In this document: piece after piece, positions 22,865-33,720 of the stretch
How positions within the stretch are numbered: position 1 is the first letter of the stretch
How the letters are laid out: each line of letters opens with the position of its first letter
Source of the DNA: Poecilobothrus nobilitatus
Taxonomy: Eukaryota; Arthropoda; Insecta; Diptera; Dolichopodidae
DNA length: 64,000 bases
Reading direction: 5' to 3'
Assembly (NCBI GenBank): GCA_947095535.1
Contig: OX352772.1
Location: 189,163,923-189,227,922, forward strand
The notes under the pieces: model-generated
What the model was told of the DNA's origin: nothing
What the model saw: only the letters and a program-made list of their open reading frames with translations
The model's database searches: none
Made by a program: the position numbers and the translations under genes

Positions 22865-23413
22865 TGTGGGAATGCAGAAATCATAAATTACACCACTCTA
22901 CATTTCACATTAAATTATTACATATGGCACATTCGGACGGTGATCCTAACATTTAGAAAACAACATTTATTTCATATAAAAAAAAAACAACATATGACCT
23001 TTTTATTTACTGTTCTTTTTCTAAATCATCATATAAAAAGAAAGAAGTTGATCAGTAAGAACGTGGCCATGGAAGAAGTAAAAAGTCGATTCTAAAATAT
23101 ATAATTAATACATTTTGTTCAATATTATAATAATTTTTATTATATTAAGCACGTAGTGTTGGATATAATTTTAGTTTAAAAAAAAAACATTATTTTGAAC
23201 TTTTTTTTAAAAAATACATTAATATTAAATTTTGAAGAATAATTTTTATTTAATATCAATCAAAGTTTTGCTTATTTAAATTGGAACAGTTGAATAATTT
23301 AATATTGAATTCTTTCATTTTGTCAATTAAAACAAAAAAATTATCATTAAATATATACTATTTTGTTATTAATATAGAATAGAAATTGTGTTTAATTTTG
23401 TTTGGATTCAACA
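22865..23413 (+). repeat. 3' LTR (549 bp)
   Basis: Same ends as the 5' LTR. The expected polypurine tract just upstream is weak (AGTAGGATGG), so the plus-strand primer site is not well defined. Confidence 0.9.
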
Positions 23414-23417
23414 TGTA
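23414..23417. other. TSD TGTA (right)
   Basis: Follows the terminal CA of the 3' LTR; unit U3 sequence then resumes with TATGTACGCATACTGC. Confidence 0.85.
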
Positions 23418-23787
23418 TATGTACGCATACTGCAATGGACTACATAAAAAACAATAGCCTTTTATAGAAAAAAAAAAACATTTATGTATTACGTATACGT
23501 ATTGGTATTGGTATTGGTGAGTTTAGTAAATTTAGATAAAATGTTTTATTTTGGTTCTGTAATAATTCTGTTAAAAATTCTGTTATATCTTTGTATGAAA
23601 ATTTAATTTTGAAATTAAGCTAATTTCTCTAATGTTTTTCGATATTATTATTTTAAAATCATGTATTGTCATCGGGATCTGATCTAATGAAGAAAATTTC
23701 AAGTCTCTAGCTCAACGGAAGTGTGTTTAAAATGGCTTCTAAGATTCCATCCTTTACCCAACCAAGTTAATAAAAAGCTGTTAAAAA

Positions 23788-24042
23788 ATCAATTCGAAGA
23801 AATTAATGAATGAAAAATAATTTTTTTTTTGTTCTTTTATTTTTTTTTTTCTTTGCTTTTACCCTTTTTTAATGTATTAAAGTTTTAAAATATAAAAATA
23901 TTTTCAATTAGAAATTATATTTATATAGTATAAATTGCAGCTATGTATATTTTATTTTTTTTCTATAATAGAACACATCCAACACAACACTTTAAAATGA
24001 ATGCGTTTGTTACACATAATTTTCTGGACAAATATATATATA
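23788..24042. other. AT-rich interval after U3
   Basis: Sequence stops matching the tandem unit after GCTGTTAAAAA and becomes T-rich spacer. No feature supported. Confidence 0.4.
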
Positions 24043-24330
24043 TTAATTATTATTATTATTATTACTATTATTTTTATTATTACTATTATTATTACTATTA
24101 TTATTATTATTGTTATTATTATTTTTATTATTATTACTATTATTATTATTATTACTATTATTATTAATATTATTATTGTTATTATTATTATTATTACTAC
24201 TATTAATTATACGATATACACTATTACGATATAAAAGTACTAAATATTTTTTATTTATGACCTAACCGGAGTTTGAACTCAAGACCCTTCGATTGAAAGG
24301 TTGGAGACTTAACCACTGCGCCATGAGTCA
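24043..24330 (-). mobile_element. tRNA-derived SINE, family B, with long (AAT)n tail
   Basis: On the minus strand a tRNA-like head (A box-like ATGGCGCAGTGGTTAAG, B box-like GAGTTCAAACTCC, anticodon-arm pair CCTTT/GAAGG) lies at about 24328-24250. It is followed by a short AT-rich body similar to that after 7426, then about 165 bp of (AAT)n with some AAC/AGT variants (24205-24043). Frames rich in Tyr or Ile over the microsatellite are artefacts. Confidence 0.6.
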
Positions 24331-24335
24331 GATGT

Positions 24336-25400
24336 TGTCGCTGATTATCTTTCGCGCATCGACGAAACTAACGTTACGAAATCATACATTGATTTAAAGA
24401 TATTTATTAACGCTCAGAAAACAGATGAAGAAATCCAAAAATTTACCGACAAAAATGACAAATTCAAAAACTCCAGCCTGAAATTTGCAATGATAGAAAT
24501 TTCTTTAATCTCGAAAAAACTTCTGTGCGATATTAGTCAAGGAAAAAATCGTCCATTTGTCCCAAAATCTTTGCGTAAGCAAATCTTCGAAAAGCTGCAT
24601 CAATTATCACATCCAGGCGCTAGAGCTTCTAGAAAATTGATTACAGCTAGGTATTTTTGACCCGCAATGAACTGCGCAATAGGCGAATTTGCAAAATCAT
24701 GCATCTTATGCCAAAAATCAAAACTGTACAGACACACAAAGTCGACAAAATTAAAATTCCAAACAGTCGATTTGAGCACATTCATCTAGATATCTTGGTT
24801 CCATTGCATACGTCTAAAAATTGTACGCACATATGAACAATTATTGATCGGTTTTCTCGGTGGCCAGAAGCCTCCCCTATGAACAACATTGCTGCAAGTA
24901 CAGTAGCTCGAACTTTCGTACAGCAATATGTTGCAGGTTTTGGCGTACCTGCGACCATTATCACAAACATTATGGGATCTAGTAGAATCCGAACGACAGC
25001 ATATCACACACAATCAAATGGTCTTGTTGAAATGTTTCACAGACAGTTAAAAGCTTCCTTTATCGAACGTTGCAATACCACACATTGGCACGACGAACTG
25101 CCACTGGTATTACTAGGTATACGTTGCGCGGTGAACGAAGATATCAAATGCTCACCAGCTGAAATGCTTATGCAAACATTAAATTTACCAGGGGAAATGA
25201 TAGAGAACTCAATTAACGATTCTAACACCTCTGACTTTATAGTAAAATTACGAAAACTTTTGCAAAATATTCAACCAAAAGACACTAGGATAGTAAAAAA
25301 TTAATGTATATTCATTCATAAACCAATTACAGATTGCACCCACGCTTTTGTCAGAATCGGCATCGATAGCCAATCCAAAAACAAATTTAAAAAAATGTAA
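24336..25400 (+). pseudogene. Second Ty3/gypsy pol relic (RNase H end to integrase)
   Basis: Starts at the end of RNase H (VADYLSRID). It has an integrase zinc finger (HQLSHPG...CILCQKSK), the first part of the catalytic core (IDRFSRWPEASPM) and the stretch TVARTFVQQYVAGFGVPATI. The segment with the second catalytic Asp and about 25 residues after it is deleted, since the sequence jumps to RIRTTAYHTQSNGLVEMFHR. The fragment continues to a THAFVRIGID motif near 25335. A TGA near 24657, a TAG near 24787 and other frame changes break it. It belongs to a different gypsy lineage from the element at 17595. No LTRs seen. The SINE head abuts its left end. Confidence 0.8.
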
Positions 25401-25815
25401 CTTTCAAACTAATTAATTTAAAGTTAAAGTTAGTCGTATCAAAAAATGTACTATGTCAAAGTTGTTACTTGTTGCTCTTTATTTGTGTAACATTTTTTTA
25501 ATAATAATTTTTCTCATAATATTTTTTTGTTACGAAATATTCGTAAAAAACTTAAAAATGACACTAGTATACTTCTGCTTTCGGTTGACCGATTTGCTTC
25601 AAAAGCTTATCAATACGAGATATTTACGTGAAAACCTTAAATATGAAATTTTAAAAAAATTGCGTTCAGTCGTTTAGGCTGTACACGTGTCCATACACAT
25701 TAATACACGCGCTAACACACACAGCAACTCATACTCACACACACACACAGCAGACATCGCGCTAAAAAACATTTTACAGCCTCCACCGCACCGCAGTAGT
25801 GCATATTTGGAAAAT
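25401..25815. other. Non-coding interval with (CA)n-rich patch
   Basis: A 74-codon plus-strand frame (25453-25677) with a hydrophobic start has no recognisable homology and looks like chance. Around 25735-25750 there is a short (AC)n run. Confidence 0.35.
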
Positions 25816-25903
25816 ATTGGGTACAAATTTTTGGTATTAAAACGATACCTACCTTATACATAATTGTATGCAGTCGGTAAAAAGCTTAAGAAAATTAAAT
25901 AAA

Positions 25904-25931
25904 CACCCCAATTCTAAATTCCATCGTAAAG
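25904..25931 (+). repeat. Harbinger copy 1, left TIR
   Basis: Pairs with 29575-29602 through ATTCTAAATTCCATCGT. A second inverted motif, TCTACGAAAAA, lies just inside both ends. Confidence 0.8.
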
Positions 25932-26231
25932 CTAAGTCGTAGAGAATCTACGAAAAAGGGATTCTCAATTCCTAAATGAAAAATGTTTCTAAGTTTTTTT
26001 TCGAAGTTTCGTAACATGGCAATTCTTAATTCCAGCGTAATGTAAAATAAATGTCAAAAGTCTACGACAGAAATATTCATTCGTAGTAGTGCCTTTGTTC
26101 ATCCTTTGCTTAATTTTGTTTGAAATTTTAATTAAACTTGTTTATAATTTTAAAATTTTTGTAAAATATAATTAAAAATAGAAAAGAAAATGTAGGTATT
26201 GTGTTTTATTTTTATTTAAAAATGAGAAAGA

Positions 26232-27563
26232 ATACCCGTACGAACCGTTAGTATGTTCACATCCTGTCACTCTGCTTACAATATTATTTATTTATTATTT
26301 TAGTATTTTAAAATAATTTAGGTGAATTTTATAATTTCTAGAACTATGGGTTGTACATATGTATATTCAAACTATATGTTTATACATTCTTCAAAAGCAG
26401 ATTCTAACCTTCCACATAACGATTATCAATCCAAAAGTTTTTCAAATATTCTATAGTACCATTTAATACTAAGCGGTAAATGTACATATATTAAATTACA
26501 AAATCGTCAATATAATTTTAAATATTATATTATATTAATGCGCACATAGTATATTTATATTGTTATAAGTATATCGCCAGACATTCCAATATTTCTTTAA
26601 AAATATTTCCATTCATAGAATAATTTCTTATAAGTACAATAAAATACATATACGTATGTAAATACGGCGATATAAAATATACATTTATACTTTTATCATT
26701 CATTCATCAGTGACATATACGATATGTAAATAAACATGATATTATATAAGTATGTATGTATATCAATATCATATAAATAAAAATTTTTTCAAGCAACCGT
26801 TATGTTGTTTATTTATTTCCATTTTTTTGTACTACGCATTATAACCTCAACAATTAATTTTTATGTATTACTTCAAAAAAATTTTAACAGGTGTTCAAGT
26901 TACAGGTGTTTAAGAATAGGAAATTTTCAGTTTTTGATACCTAACAGCTCCTAAACGGGGGGTAATACAAAAAAAACACATGACTCATACTTATTTTTAA
27001 GGATCTAACTTCTTATATATTTATTATATACATGTTTGTAAAGGTCATAACAGCACCTATCGTTTGGAATTTTCAGACTGAAGATATACCTTATATATAG
27101 AACTTGTGTTATTATAATTTACATATAGAGATTTTTCGAACTTTTTGGAGGGTCGTAGCTCCTTAAGGGGTGGGGCTACAGGAAAATTTATATAATCATA
27201 AAATTAATATTTATAAGATATCTATCAGCAGTTAAAATTTCATGGCTCTATTTCAAAAAAATTGTGGAGATCTAAAAGTTAGTTGTTCGGAAGCTACACG
27301 AAGTTTTGGTCGGAACACAACCAAAAACAATAGGGAACCTACAAATTGCTCCCAGAATATTTTGTGTAAATTTCTAGATTCTAGCTTTCTTAGTTTTTGA
27401 GTGCTAACTTGAGTGCTGACGGACGAACGGACATGGCTTAATCGACTCAGAATTTTATTGTGATCCGATCCATACCTTTGAAGGTATATCTAGCTCGCTT
27501 ATTTCGAGGTATTACAAACGGAGAAGTAATTTTATTATACCCGATACTTATCGTACGGGTATA
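26232..27563 (+). repeat. Repeat family R, copy R1 (complete ends)
   Basis: Starts ATACCCGTACGAACCG and ends ATCGTACGGGTAT, giving a 12-bp terminal inverted repeat ATACCCGTACGA. It contains ACAGCTCCTAAACGG, a GACGGACGAACGGACATGGC block and GGTATATCTAGCTCGCTTAT near the right end. No ORF. It interrupts Harbinger copy 1. Confidence 0.75.
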
Positions 27564-28008
27564 AACAGAATGAAATTAGATATTCTTGAAACTAAAAGAG
27601 CAAAATTTTTAAATATGTGTTTTTCAAATTAATTTAAATGTTAAATGTTTTATACTTATTTTTAAACTTTTTTTTTCAATTTTATTAAGACTGAATAAAT
27701 ATAGGTAATAGTTTATTTTTATTTGAAGCCAATGGAATAAAACTGTTATTTTGATATGAGTTATTTAATATGTAATATAAAAGAATTTTTGAAGTCAATT
27801 AAATAAGGCTGTTATTTTGCTGTAAATAAGTTAATATGCTAAGTTTACTGAAAAGAAGAAAAAATAAATAAAAAAATATTTGTTATATTAAAAAACAATA
27901 ACATTGTTTTATTATTTGTTTATTATAAAAGGAAAATTAATTTTTTATTCATATTACAATATAATTGAAAGTAATAAAAAAACTAATTTTTCTTGCTGAT
28001 TTATATAA

Positions 28009-29095
28009 TTACAATATTGAATTCAAAATTCCATTTGTAATTTCCACAGCTTTGGATTTTAAGTTTGTTATATTTTCTTCTTCGTTATCTTCTTCTGATG
28101 CAAATGGAATACTTTCTTCGATATAGTTGTCTCTACAAATGTTGTAATCAATACAATTATTGTGTAAGGCAGCAACAGAATTTATTGTTTCAACAACCTT
28201 TTTTGGAGAGTAATTAAGTTGACCAATTAAGCACCTAAACCGATTTTTCAGTACTCTAATAGTTCTTTCTATTATATTTCGTGTTGAAGAATGTTGTTCA
28301 TTAAATCTCCTCTCACGACTTACAGGTAAACAACCCCGAAAAGGTGTCATCAACCATGGTTCTAACGGGTAACCTCAATCTCCTAAAACATTTTTTTTAC
28401 GATAAGTATTTTTATTTATACTGAAATTCAGGCGTTTACCTAAAATAAAATTATTTATTTCTCCTTGTTGGTATTTATTCTCAAAATTTGCTCTGAAATC
28501 GCTTAAGTTATATAAATGAGAATCATGATTAGAACCAGGATACCGTGCATTGACATATCTTAGTTTCATTGTATTATCACAAACCTAAAATTAAAAATAA
28601 ATATAATTCCTGAAATTAATCTTAACCAATATTTGAAATTTTGTACTTACCAACATAACATTTAAACTAAGAAACCCTTTTCTATTATAATACAAAAAAA
28701 GTTCCAATGTTGGTTTTATTATTTCAATATGAGTTCCATTGATGCACATTGTAACTCCTGGAAGCCCATGTTTGGAAAGAAAATCTATTTTCGCGTTTCT
28801 TTTTTCCTCCTCTGTCATTTCTAATTTTATCCATAATGGGCATATCTTTGTTTTAAAAATTTCTAAGCAATTAGTCAATACTTTTGAAAAAGTTGATTGA
28901 GCAATTGCTACGTCAAAGTCTTTTCCAGTACCGTGTTGGGAACTTCCTTCAGCGAAAAATCGAAGTACTGCAACCAATCTATGTATTGGATTTAGTCCAA
29001 CTATTTACATGGCCTTTGCATTTCTTCTTCCATTATATCCAATAAATACTGAAATGCCAATTTGTTTAGGCGAAAATTTTTTTTAAACCTAAACA
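28009..29095 (-). pseudogene. Harbinger transposase (HARBI1-like), copy 1
   Basis: DDE-type transposase; homology starts near 29095 and the frame ends at 28009. Reading along the minus strand: helical N-terminus, AVLRFFAEGS, IAQSTFSKV, CINGTHIEI (region of the first catalytic Asp, where Asn stands instead), NRKGFLSLNVML, a 66-nt intron (28585-28650), YPGSNHDSHLY (second Asp present) and IIERTIRVLKNRFR (Glu present), followed by LNYSP...AALHN and an acidic tail. A TGA at 28375-28377 lies in frame between LGD and GYPLEPWL, and frameshifts occur near 28990. Dead copy. A Myb-like partner gene normally accompanies this enzyme and survives better in copy 2. Confidence 0.85.
28585..28650 (-). other. 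66-nt intron in Harbinger transposase
   Basis: Donor GTAAGT (28650-28645) and acceptor TTTTAG ending at 28585. Splicing joins NVML to VCDNTMKLRY in frame, the expected continuity for this family. Confidence 0.7.
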
Positions 29096-29574
29096 TAATT
29101 ACAATGGTTAATTAAAATATTAACATATACACAAATTCTTAAGATATTTCATCTAAATCAAAAGAATTGAAAGAATCTCGAAGAATTCTGCTTTCTAATC
29201 TTAGATTACTTTAATTATTTTCCTCCTCTGCAGCAACTATCCCAAATGATATGGAATTGATATTCTTTAACAATTAAAACAAAATTTTTAACGAATCACT
29301 AGTCACTACTTGAAGAAAATATTTGCAATTTTATTTAAACTATTTGTTTTTTTTAATAAAAATTTTTTAATTTACTAACAACCACTACTTTGAATAAAAA
29401 TATTTGAAATGTTTTGTTTTAAAACGTCAAAACTTCTGATTTTCAAATGTCGAAACGTCTAATTTTTAAACTTCGAAAAAAAGCTGCCATTGAAAATTAA
29501 AATTCATTTACGATGGAATTTAGAATAGTTAAAAAAAATACGTCGTATCGTATCTAGCTAATTTTTCGTAGACA

Positions 29575-29602
29575 TTTAACGATGGAATTTAGAATAAGGG
29601 TG
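29575..29602 (-). repeat. Harbinger copy 1, right TIR
   Basis: ACGATGGAATTTAGAAT followed by AAGGGTG. An extra copy of the same motif at about 29510-29527 gives a double inner repeat at this end. Confidence 0.8.
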
Positions 29603-29925
29603 AAAATGTTTTTTGCATTCAATAATAATGTTCCATAGTACGCATTGTATGTGAATTACCGAAAAATTGATATTACAAATAATAGACTTTTTTTCTTTGT
29701 TTTTGTATTGTATTATGCATATTATAATTATATATGCAGAACAATATATATATAATATAATACAATAATATATAAATAAATCAATATCAATCACATATAC
29801 AGATGTTTCTGTCTAGTTAACTTTTCTCTTAAGATATAATTTTGGTTCTTTAAGGCTATATTTTTTAACAAAAATTAAAAATAAAAAAGATTAGAATACA
29901 CAAAAAATAAAAAACTGCACTGCAT
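29603..29925. repeat. Harbinger flank shared with 56952-57275
   Basis: AT-rich, no gene. Nearly identical to the sequence following Harbinger copy 2, so the whole block was duplicated. Confidence 0.75.
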
Positions 29926-29941
29926 AAACATTACTACGGTA

Positions 29942-30963
29942 CGGTACAACGGTAAACGATTACTGCTTTTATTAGCTTTAAAAGTATATATACAATAAAT
30001 ATACAGTTGTGGCATACGGTGTCTTAATTTACCGTTATGCGAAACTAAAATTTTGCAAAATCCTTTAACCCTTCTATCTTCTAAACGGTTTAAGTTGGAA
30101 ACTTGAAATTTAGTTAGATCTTTGAAAATAAGTATGAGTCATTTCAGAATTTTTTTTTGGATCACCCCCCGTTTAGAAGCTGTAAGGGGTCAAAAACTGA
30201 AAATTTCCTATTTTTAAACACCTGTAGCTTGAACACCTGTTAAAATTATTTTAAAGCTTCAACATTATACTCTTATTTCTGTTAACAACTTTTTTTTAAT
30301 AATATAGGGTTACTTTATAATTGACGAAAGTGTTACTTGATTTTTTCAAATTTTCTAACAAATTTCTTCAACAAATTTTTTGCATTTGTTTTACTCGATA
30401 ATTTGAAATTGTTGAGGATATAATGCGTAGTACAAAAGAATGTAAATAAATAAACAACATAACGGTTGCTTGAAGAATTTTTATTTATATGATATTGATA
30501 TATATACGTACTTATATAATATCATGTTTATTTACATATCGTATATGTCACTAGTGAGTGAATGATAAGAGTATATATGTATATTATATAGCGCCGTATT
30601 TACATACATACATATATGTATTTTATTGTACTTATAAGAAATTATTCTGTCAATGGAATATTTAAATATAATATAATATAATATTTAAAATTATATTTAC
30701 TGTTTTGTACTTAGTAAATTTAATATACATTTACCGCTTAGTATTAAATGGTACTAAAGAATATTTGAAAAAGTTTTGGATTGATAATCGTTATGTGGAA
30801 GGTTAGAATCTGCTTTTGAAGAATGTACATATAAACATATAGTTTGAATATATGTACAACCCATAGTACTAGAAATTATAAAATACACCCAAATTATTTT
30901 AAAATACTAAAATATTAAAAAAATAATATTGTAAGCAGAGTGACAGGCTGTGAACATACTAAC
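29942..30963 (-). repeat. Repeat family R, copy R2 (truncated)
   Basis: Minus-strand copy: the family's left end (GAACATACTAACG) is at 30963. The inner part begins near 29942, so the right half with the GACGGACGG block is absent. Confidence 0.75.
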
Positions 30964-31045
30964 GTATCTAAGAGTTGACAAAGGCAACTGTATTCTTCCT
31001 CGTTTTTTCATAGAAATGTCTAAATTCGTATAAAATTCACTATTT
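30964..31045. other. LINE-derived spacer between R2 and R3
   Basis: TATCTAAGAGTTGACAAAGG and following bases match the LINE coding strand near 52456-52490, so R2 is joined to a LINE fragment. It then runs into CATAGAAATGTCTAAATTCG, which abuts R3. Confidence 0.65.
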
Positions 31046-32352
31046 ATACCCCGTACGATAAGGATCGGATATATTAAAATTGCTTCTCCGTTTGTAACAC
31101 CTCGAAATGAGCTAGCTAGATATACCTTCAAAAGTATGGATCGGATCAGAATCAAATTCTAAGTCGATTAAGCTTTGGCCGACCGTCCATCCGTCAGCAA
31201 GATAACTCAAAAACTAAGAAAGCTAGAGTCTTGAAATTGACACAAAATATTCTTACAACAATTTGTAGGTTCCCTATTTTTTTCGGTTGAGATCCGACCA
31301 AAACTTCGGGTAGCTCTCAAACACCTAACTTTTAGATCCCCACATTTGTTTTGAAATAGATCCATGAAATTTTACCTGCTGATAGATACCATAAAAATAT
31401 TAATTTTATTATTTACAACTTTTTTCTGTAGCAAAAGCTCTGTATTTAAATTATTATAACACAAGTTGTATAAGGTCAAACGATTACTGCTTTTATTAAC
31501 TATAAATAAATATATATTTGCGTCATACGGTGTCTTAATTTACCGTTATGCAAAACTAAAATTTTGTTCTTGACTCCTTCTACTTTCCAAATGATTTAAG
31601 TCAGAAACTTGAAAATTTGAGAATTAGGTCTTTAAAAATAAGTATGAGTCATTTCAGAAAATATTTTTGTATCGCCCTCGTTTCAGAGCTGTATGGCGTC
31701 AACAACTAAAAAATTCCTTATTTTGAAACATTTGTAACTTGAACACCTGTCCAAATTTTTTTGAAGTAATACACAAAAATGAAAGTTTCAACATTATATT
31801 TTTATTTCTATTAACAACTTTTCTTAATAATATGGGGTTACCTTAAAATTGACGAAAGTGTGACTTCATTTTCTAAATTTTTTTAACAAATTTTTATAAC
31901 ACATTTTTTTACATTTTTTTTACTCGATAATTTGAAATTGTTGAGGATGATGCGTAGTACAAAAAAAATTAAATAAATAAATAATATAACGGTTGCTTGA
32001 AGAATTTATATTTATATGATATTAGTATACATACTTTTATAACTTATGTTTATTTACATATCGTATATGCTACTAATGAATGACTGATATAAGTATAATA
32101 CATATGTATAGTATAAATTATTATATAAATATTTGCCGCTTAGTATTAAATGGTACTATAGCATATTTGGAAAAGTTTTGGATTGATAATCGTTAGAATT
32201 TGCTTTTGAAGAATATGAAAACATATAGTTTGAATATATGTACAACCCATAGTTCTAGAAATTATAAAACTCACCCAAATTATTTTAAAATACTAAAAAA
32301 TTAAAAAAATAATATTATAAGCAGAGTGACAGGCTATGAACATACTAACGGT
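31046..32352 (-). repeat. Repeat family R, copy R3
   Basis: Full-length minus-strand copy from ATACCCCGTACGAT to CATACTAACGG. Near-identical to R5 (60113-61420), including flanking sequence. A frame near 30907-31155 is chance. Confidence 0.75.
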
Positions 32353-32541
32353 TTTTTTTTCATTTTTTTTTATTCAAGACCTTAGCCTAAGCCTAAGTTT
32401 TAGAATATAAATTTATATTCTAAGTTTTAGAATATAAATTTATTTTTTTATTAATCTACCAAACATAATAGGTTTGTTTTGTTACAACTAAATATCAATT
32501 TCAATTATTTATTTTAGCTTATTCTTTAAATTAAATACTAA
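32353..32541. other. AT-rich flank with a short tandem duplication
   Basis: CTAAGTTTTAGAATATAAAT occurs twice near 32390-32440. The same flank, less rearranged, follows R5 at 61421-61536. Confidence 0.5.
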
Positions 32542-33110
32542 CTAGTATTCGCCCGCCCCTCGAAATTCGAGGTGTTTTAATTAGCAATTACAATACAATA
32601 TATACAGTATAGTTTCTTTATGATTTTATTTAAAATGTAAAAATACAATTTTCAATAATTAAAGCCTTTATGAATTTAAAGTTTCTTTGTAAATGATATT
32701 TTTTGTAAAAATACGATTATTATTATCTTTTAGAAGTTGCCCTTGATTTATAGATTATTGGAAACTCAATATATACCTATTACATATTATAAGAAGCCTA
32801 AGATGGTAAATCATTGAGTAAAAGGATTTTAAATATCTATTAATACAGATTGATGATGATATTATGATATGTAAGAATTTATTTCGTTTAAAATATAAAA
32901 AAAAAAAAACAAAAAAAAAAAACAGAACTGAATCGAACTTGCAAAATCAAAAAGCAACTATTTATCATTTAAAAAGAAAAAAATGAAAGTTGGTTGGTAA
33001 ATCATTGAGTAAAATGGTTTAAATGTCTGTCATTTACAGATTAAATATTATGATATGTAAGAATTTATTTCGTATAAAATATTAGAAATAAAAAAAAAAA
33101 AAAAATAGAA

Positions 33111-33184
33111 TAGAATCGAACTTGCAAACTAAAGACTTCTAAAGTTTAAGAAGCGGCCATTCTACCACTGCACCAAACTCCCCA
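33111..33184 (-). other. tRNA-like segment in array unit 1
   Basis: Minus strand: GGGGAGTTTGGTGCAGTGGT (A box), an anticodon-arm-like pair CTTCT/AGAAG, and GCAAGTTCGATTCTAT (B box), then a T-run typical of a Pol III terminator or SINE tail. The arms do not fold into a clean tRNA, so a SINE-derived module is more likely than a gene. Confidence 0.6.
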
Positions 33185-33649
33185 CTGAAGTTTTGACGTT
33201 TATATTCAATTATTTTATGAAATTTCTATTTCCCACCATGCAAACTATATTTTAAAATTTTTTTTATGTTTTTAGAAAAAAAACAAAAAGCAAAAGCAAC
33301 AAAACAAAATTTAAAATTCAACGCAATAAAAGAGTGTCGTTTTTGAATATGTATATTATAGGTATAGATTATACATATTATATGATACATATGTATATAC
33401 TGTACATGGGTTTTTTATAAAAATGGAAAATTATTAATGAAATTCAGAAAATTTTGGAATAATATTAATTTTGTAAGATTTCTATACTGAATATTTATCA
33501 TTTAAAAAGAAAAAAATGAAAGTTGGTTGGTAAATCATTGAGTAAAATGGTTTTAAATGTCTGTCATTTACAGATTAAATATTATGATATGTAAGAATTT
33601 ATTTCGTATAAAATATTAGAAATAAAAAAAAAAAATAAAAATAGAATAG

Positions 33650-33720
33650 AATCGAACTTGCAAACTAAAGACTTCTAAAGTTTAAGAAGCGGCTACTCTA
33701 CCACTGCACCAAACTCCCCA
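33650..33720 (-). other. tRNA-like segment in array unit 2
   Basis: Same A and B boxes as in unit 1, with GGTGCAGTGGTAGAGTAG in the A box region. Confidence 0.6.

Larger units (their letters stand above)
17595..23413 (+). mobile_element. Ty3/gypsy LTR retrotransposon, nearly complete and young
   Basis: 5.8-kb element: 5' LTR, primer-binding site, gag-pro-RT-RNaseH-integrase, 3' LTR. It is flanked by a 4-bp TSD (TGTA at 17591-17594 and 23414-23417), and tandem unit U2 near 11380 shows the empty target. The LTRs differ at roughly four substitutions and two A-run indels over about 550 bp, so the insertion is recent. One single-base deletion inside RT breaks the polyprotein; no env gene is present. 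Confidence 0.92.
13473..23787 (+). repeat. Tandem unit U3, interrupted by an LTR retrotransposon and truncated
   Basis: Third unit, starting with the hairpin (one mismatch in its left arm). It contains three sub-repeats, two complete MITEs and a shortened P-element relic. At 17595 a gypsy-type element is inserted; the unit resumes at 23418 and stops matching U1/U2 at about 23787, before the SINEs. Copies U1 and U2 give the empty-site sequence for the insertion. Confidence 0.8.
25904..29602. mobile_element. PIF/Harbinger DNA transposon, copy 1
   Basis: Terminal inverted repeats of about 27 bp: CACCCCAATTCTAAATTCCA at 25904 and, on the minus strand, CACCCTTATTCTAAATTCCA ending at 29602. The flanks suggest a 3-bp AAA duplication. 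It holds a minus-strand transposase with one intron. Its Myb-like gene is almost wholly replaced by repeat R1 (26232-27563); only the final codons remain near 27571-27618 (MKLDILETKRAKFLNM). Compared with copy 2 (53630-56951), about 965 bp are missing where R1 sits. Confidence 0.85.

Noticed and set aside
23943..24234. Tyr-rich and Ile-rich frames
   Set aside because: Produced by the (ATT)n microsatellite, the tail of a minus-strand SINE.
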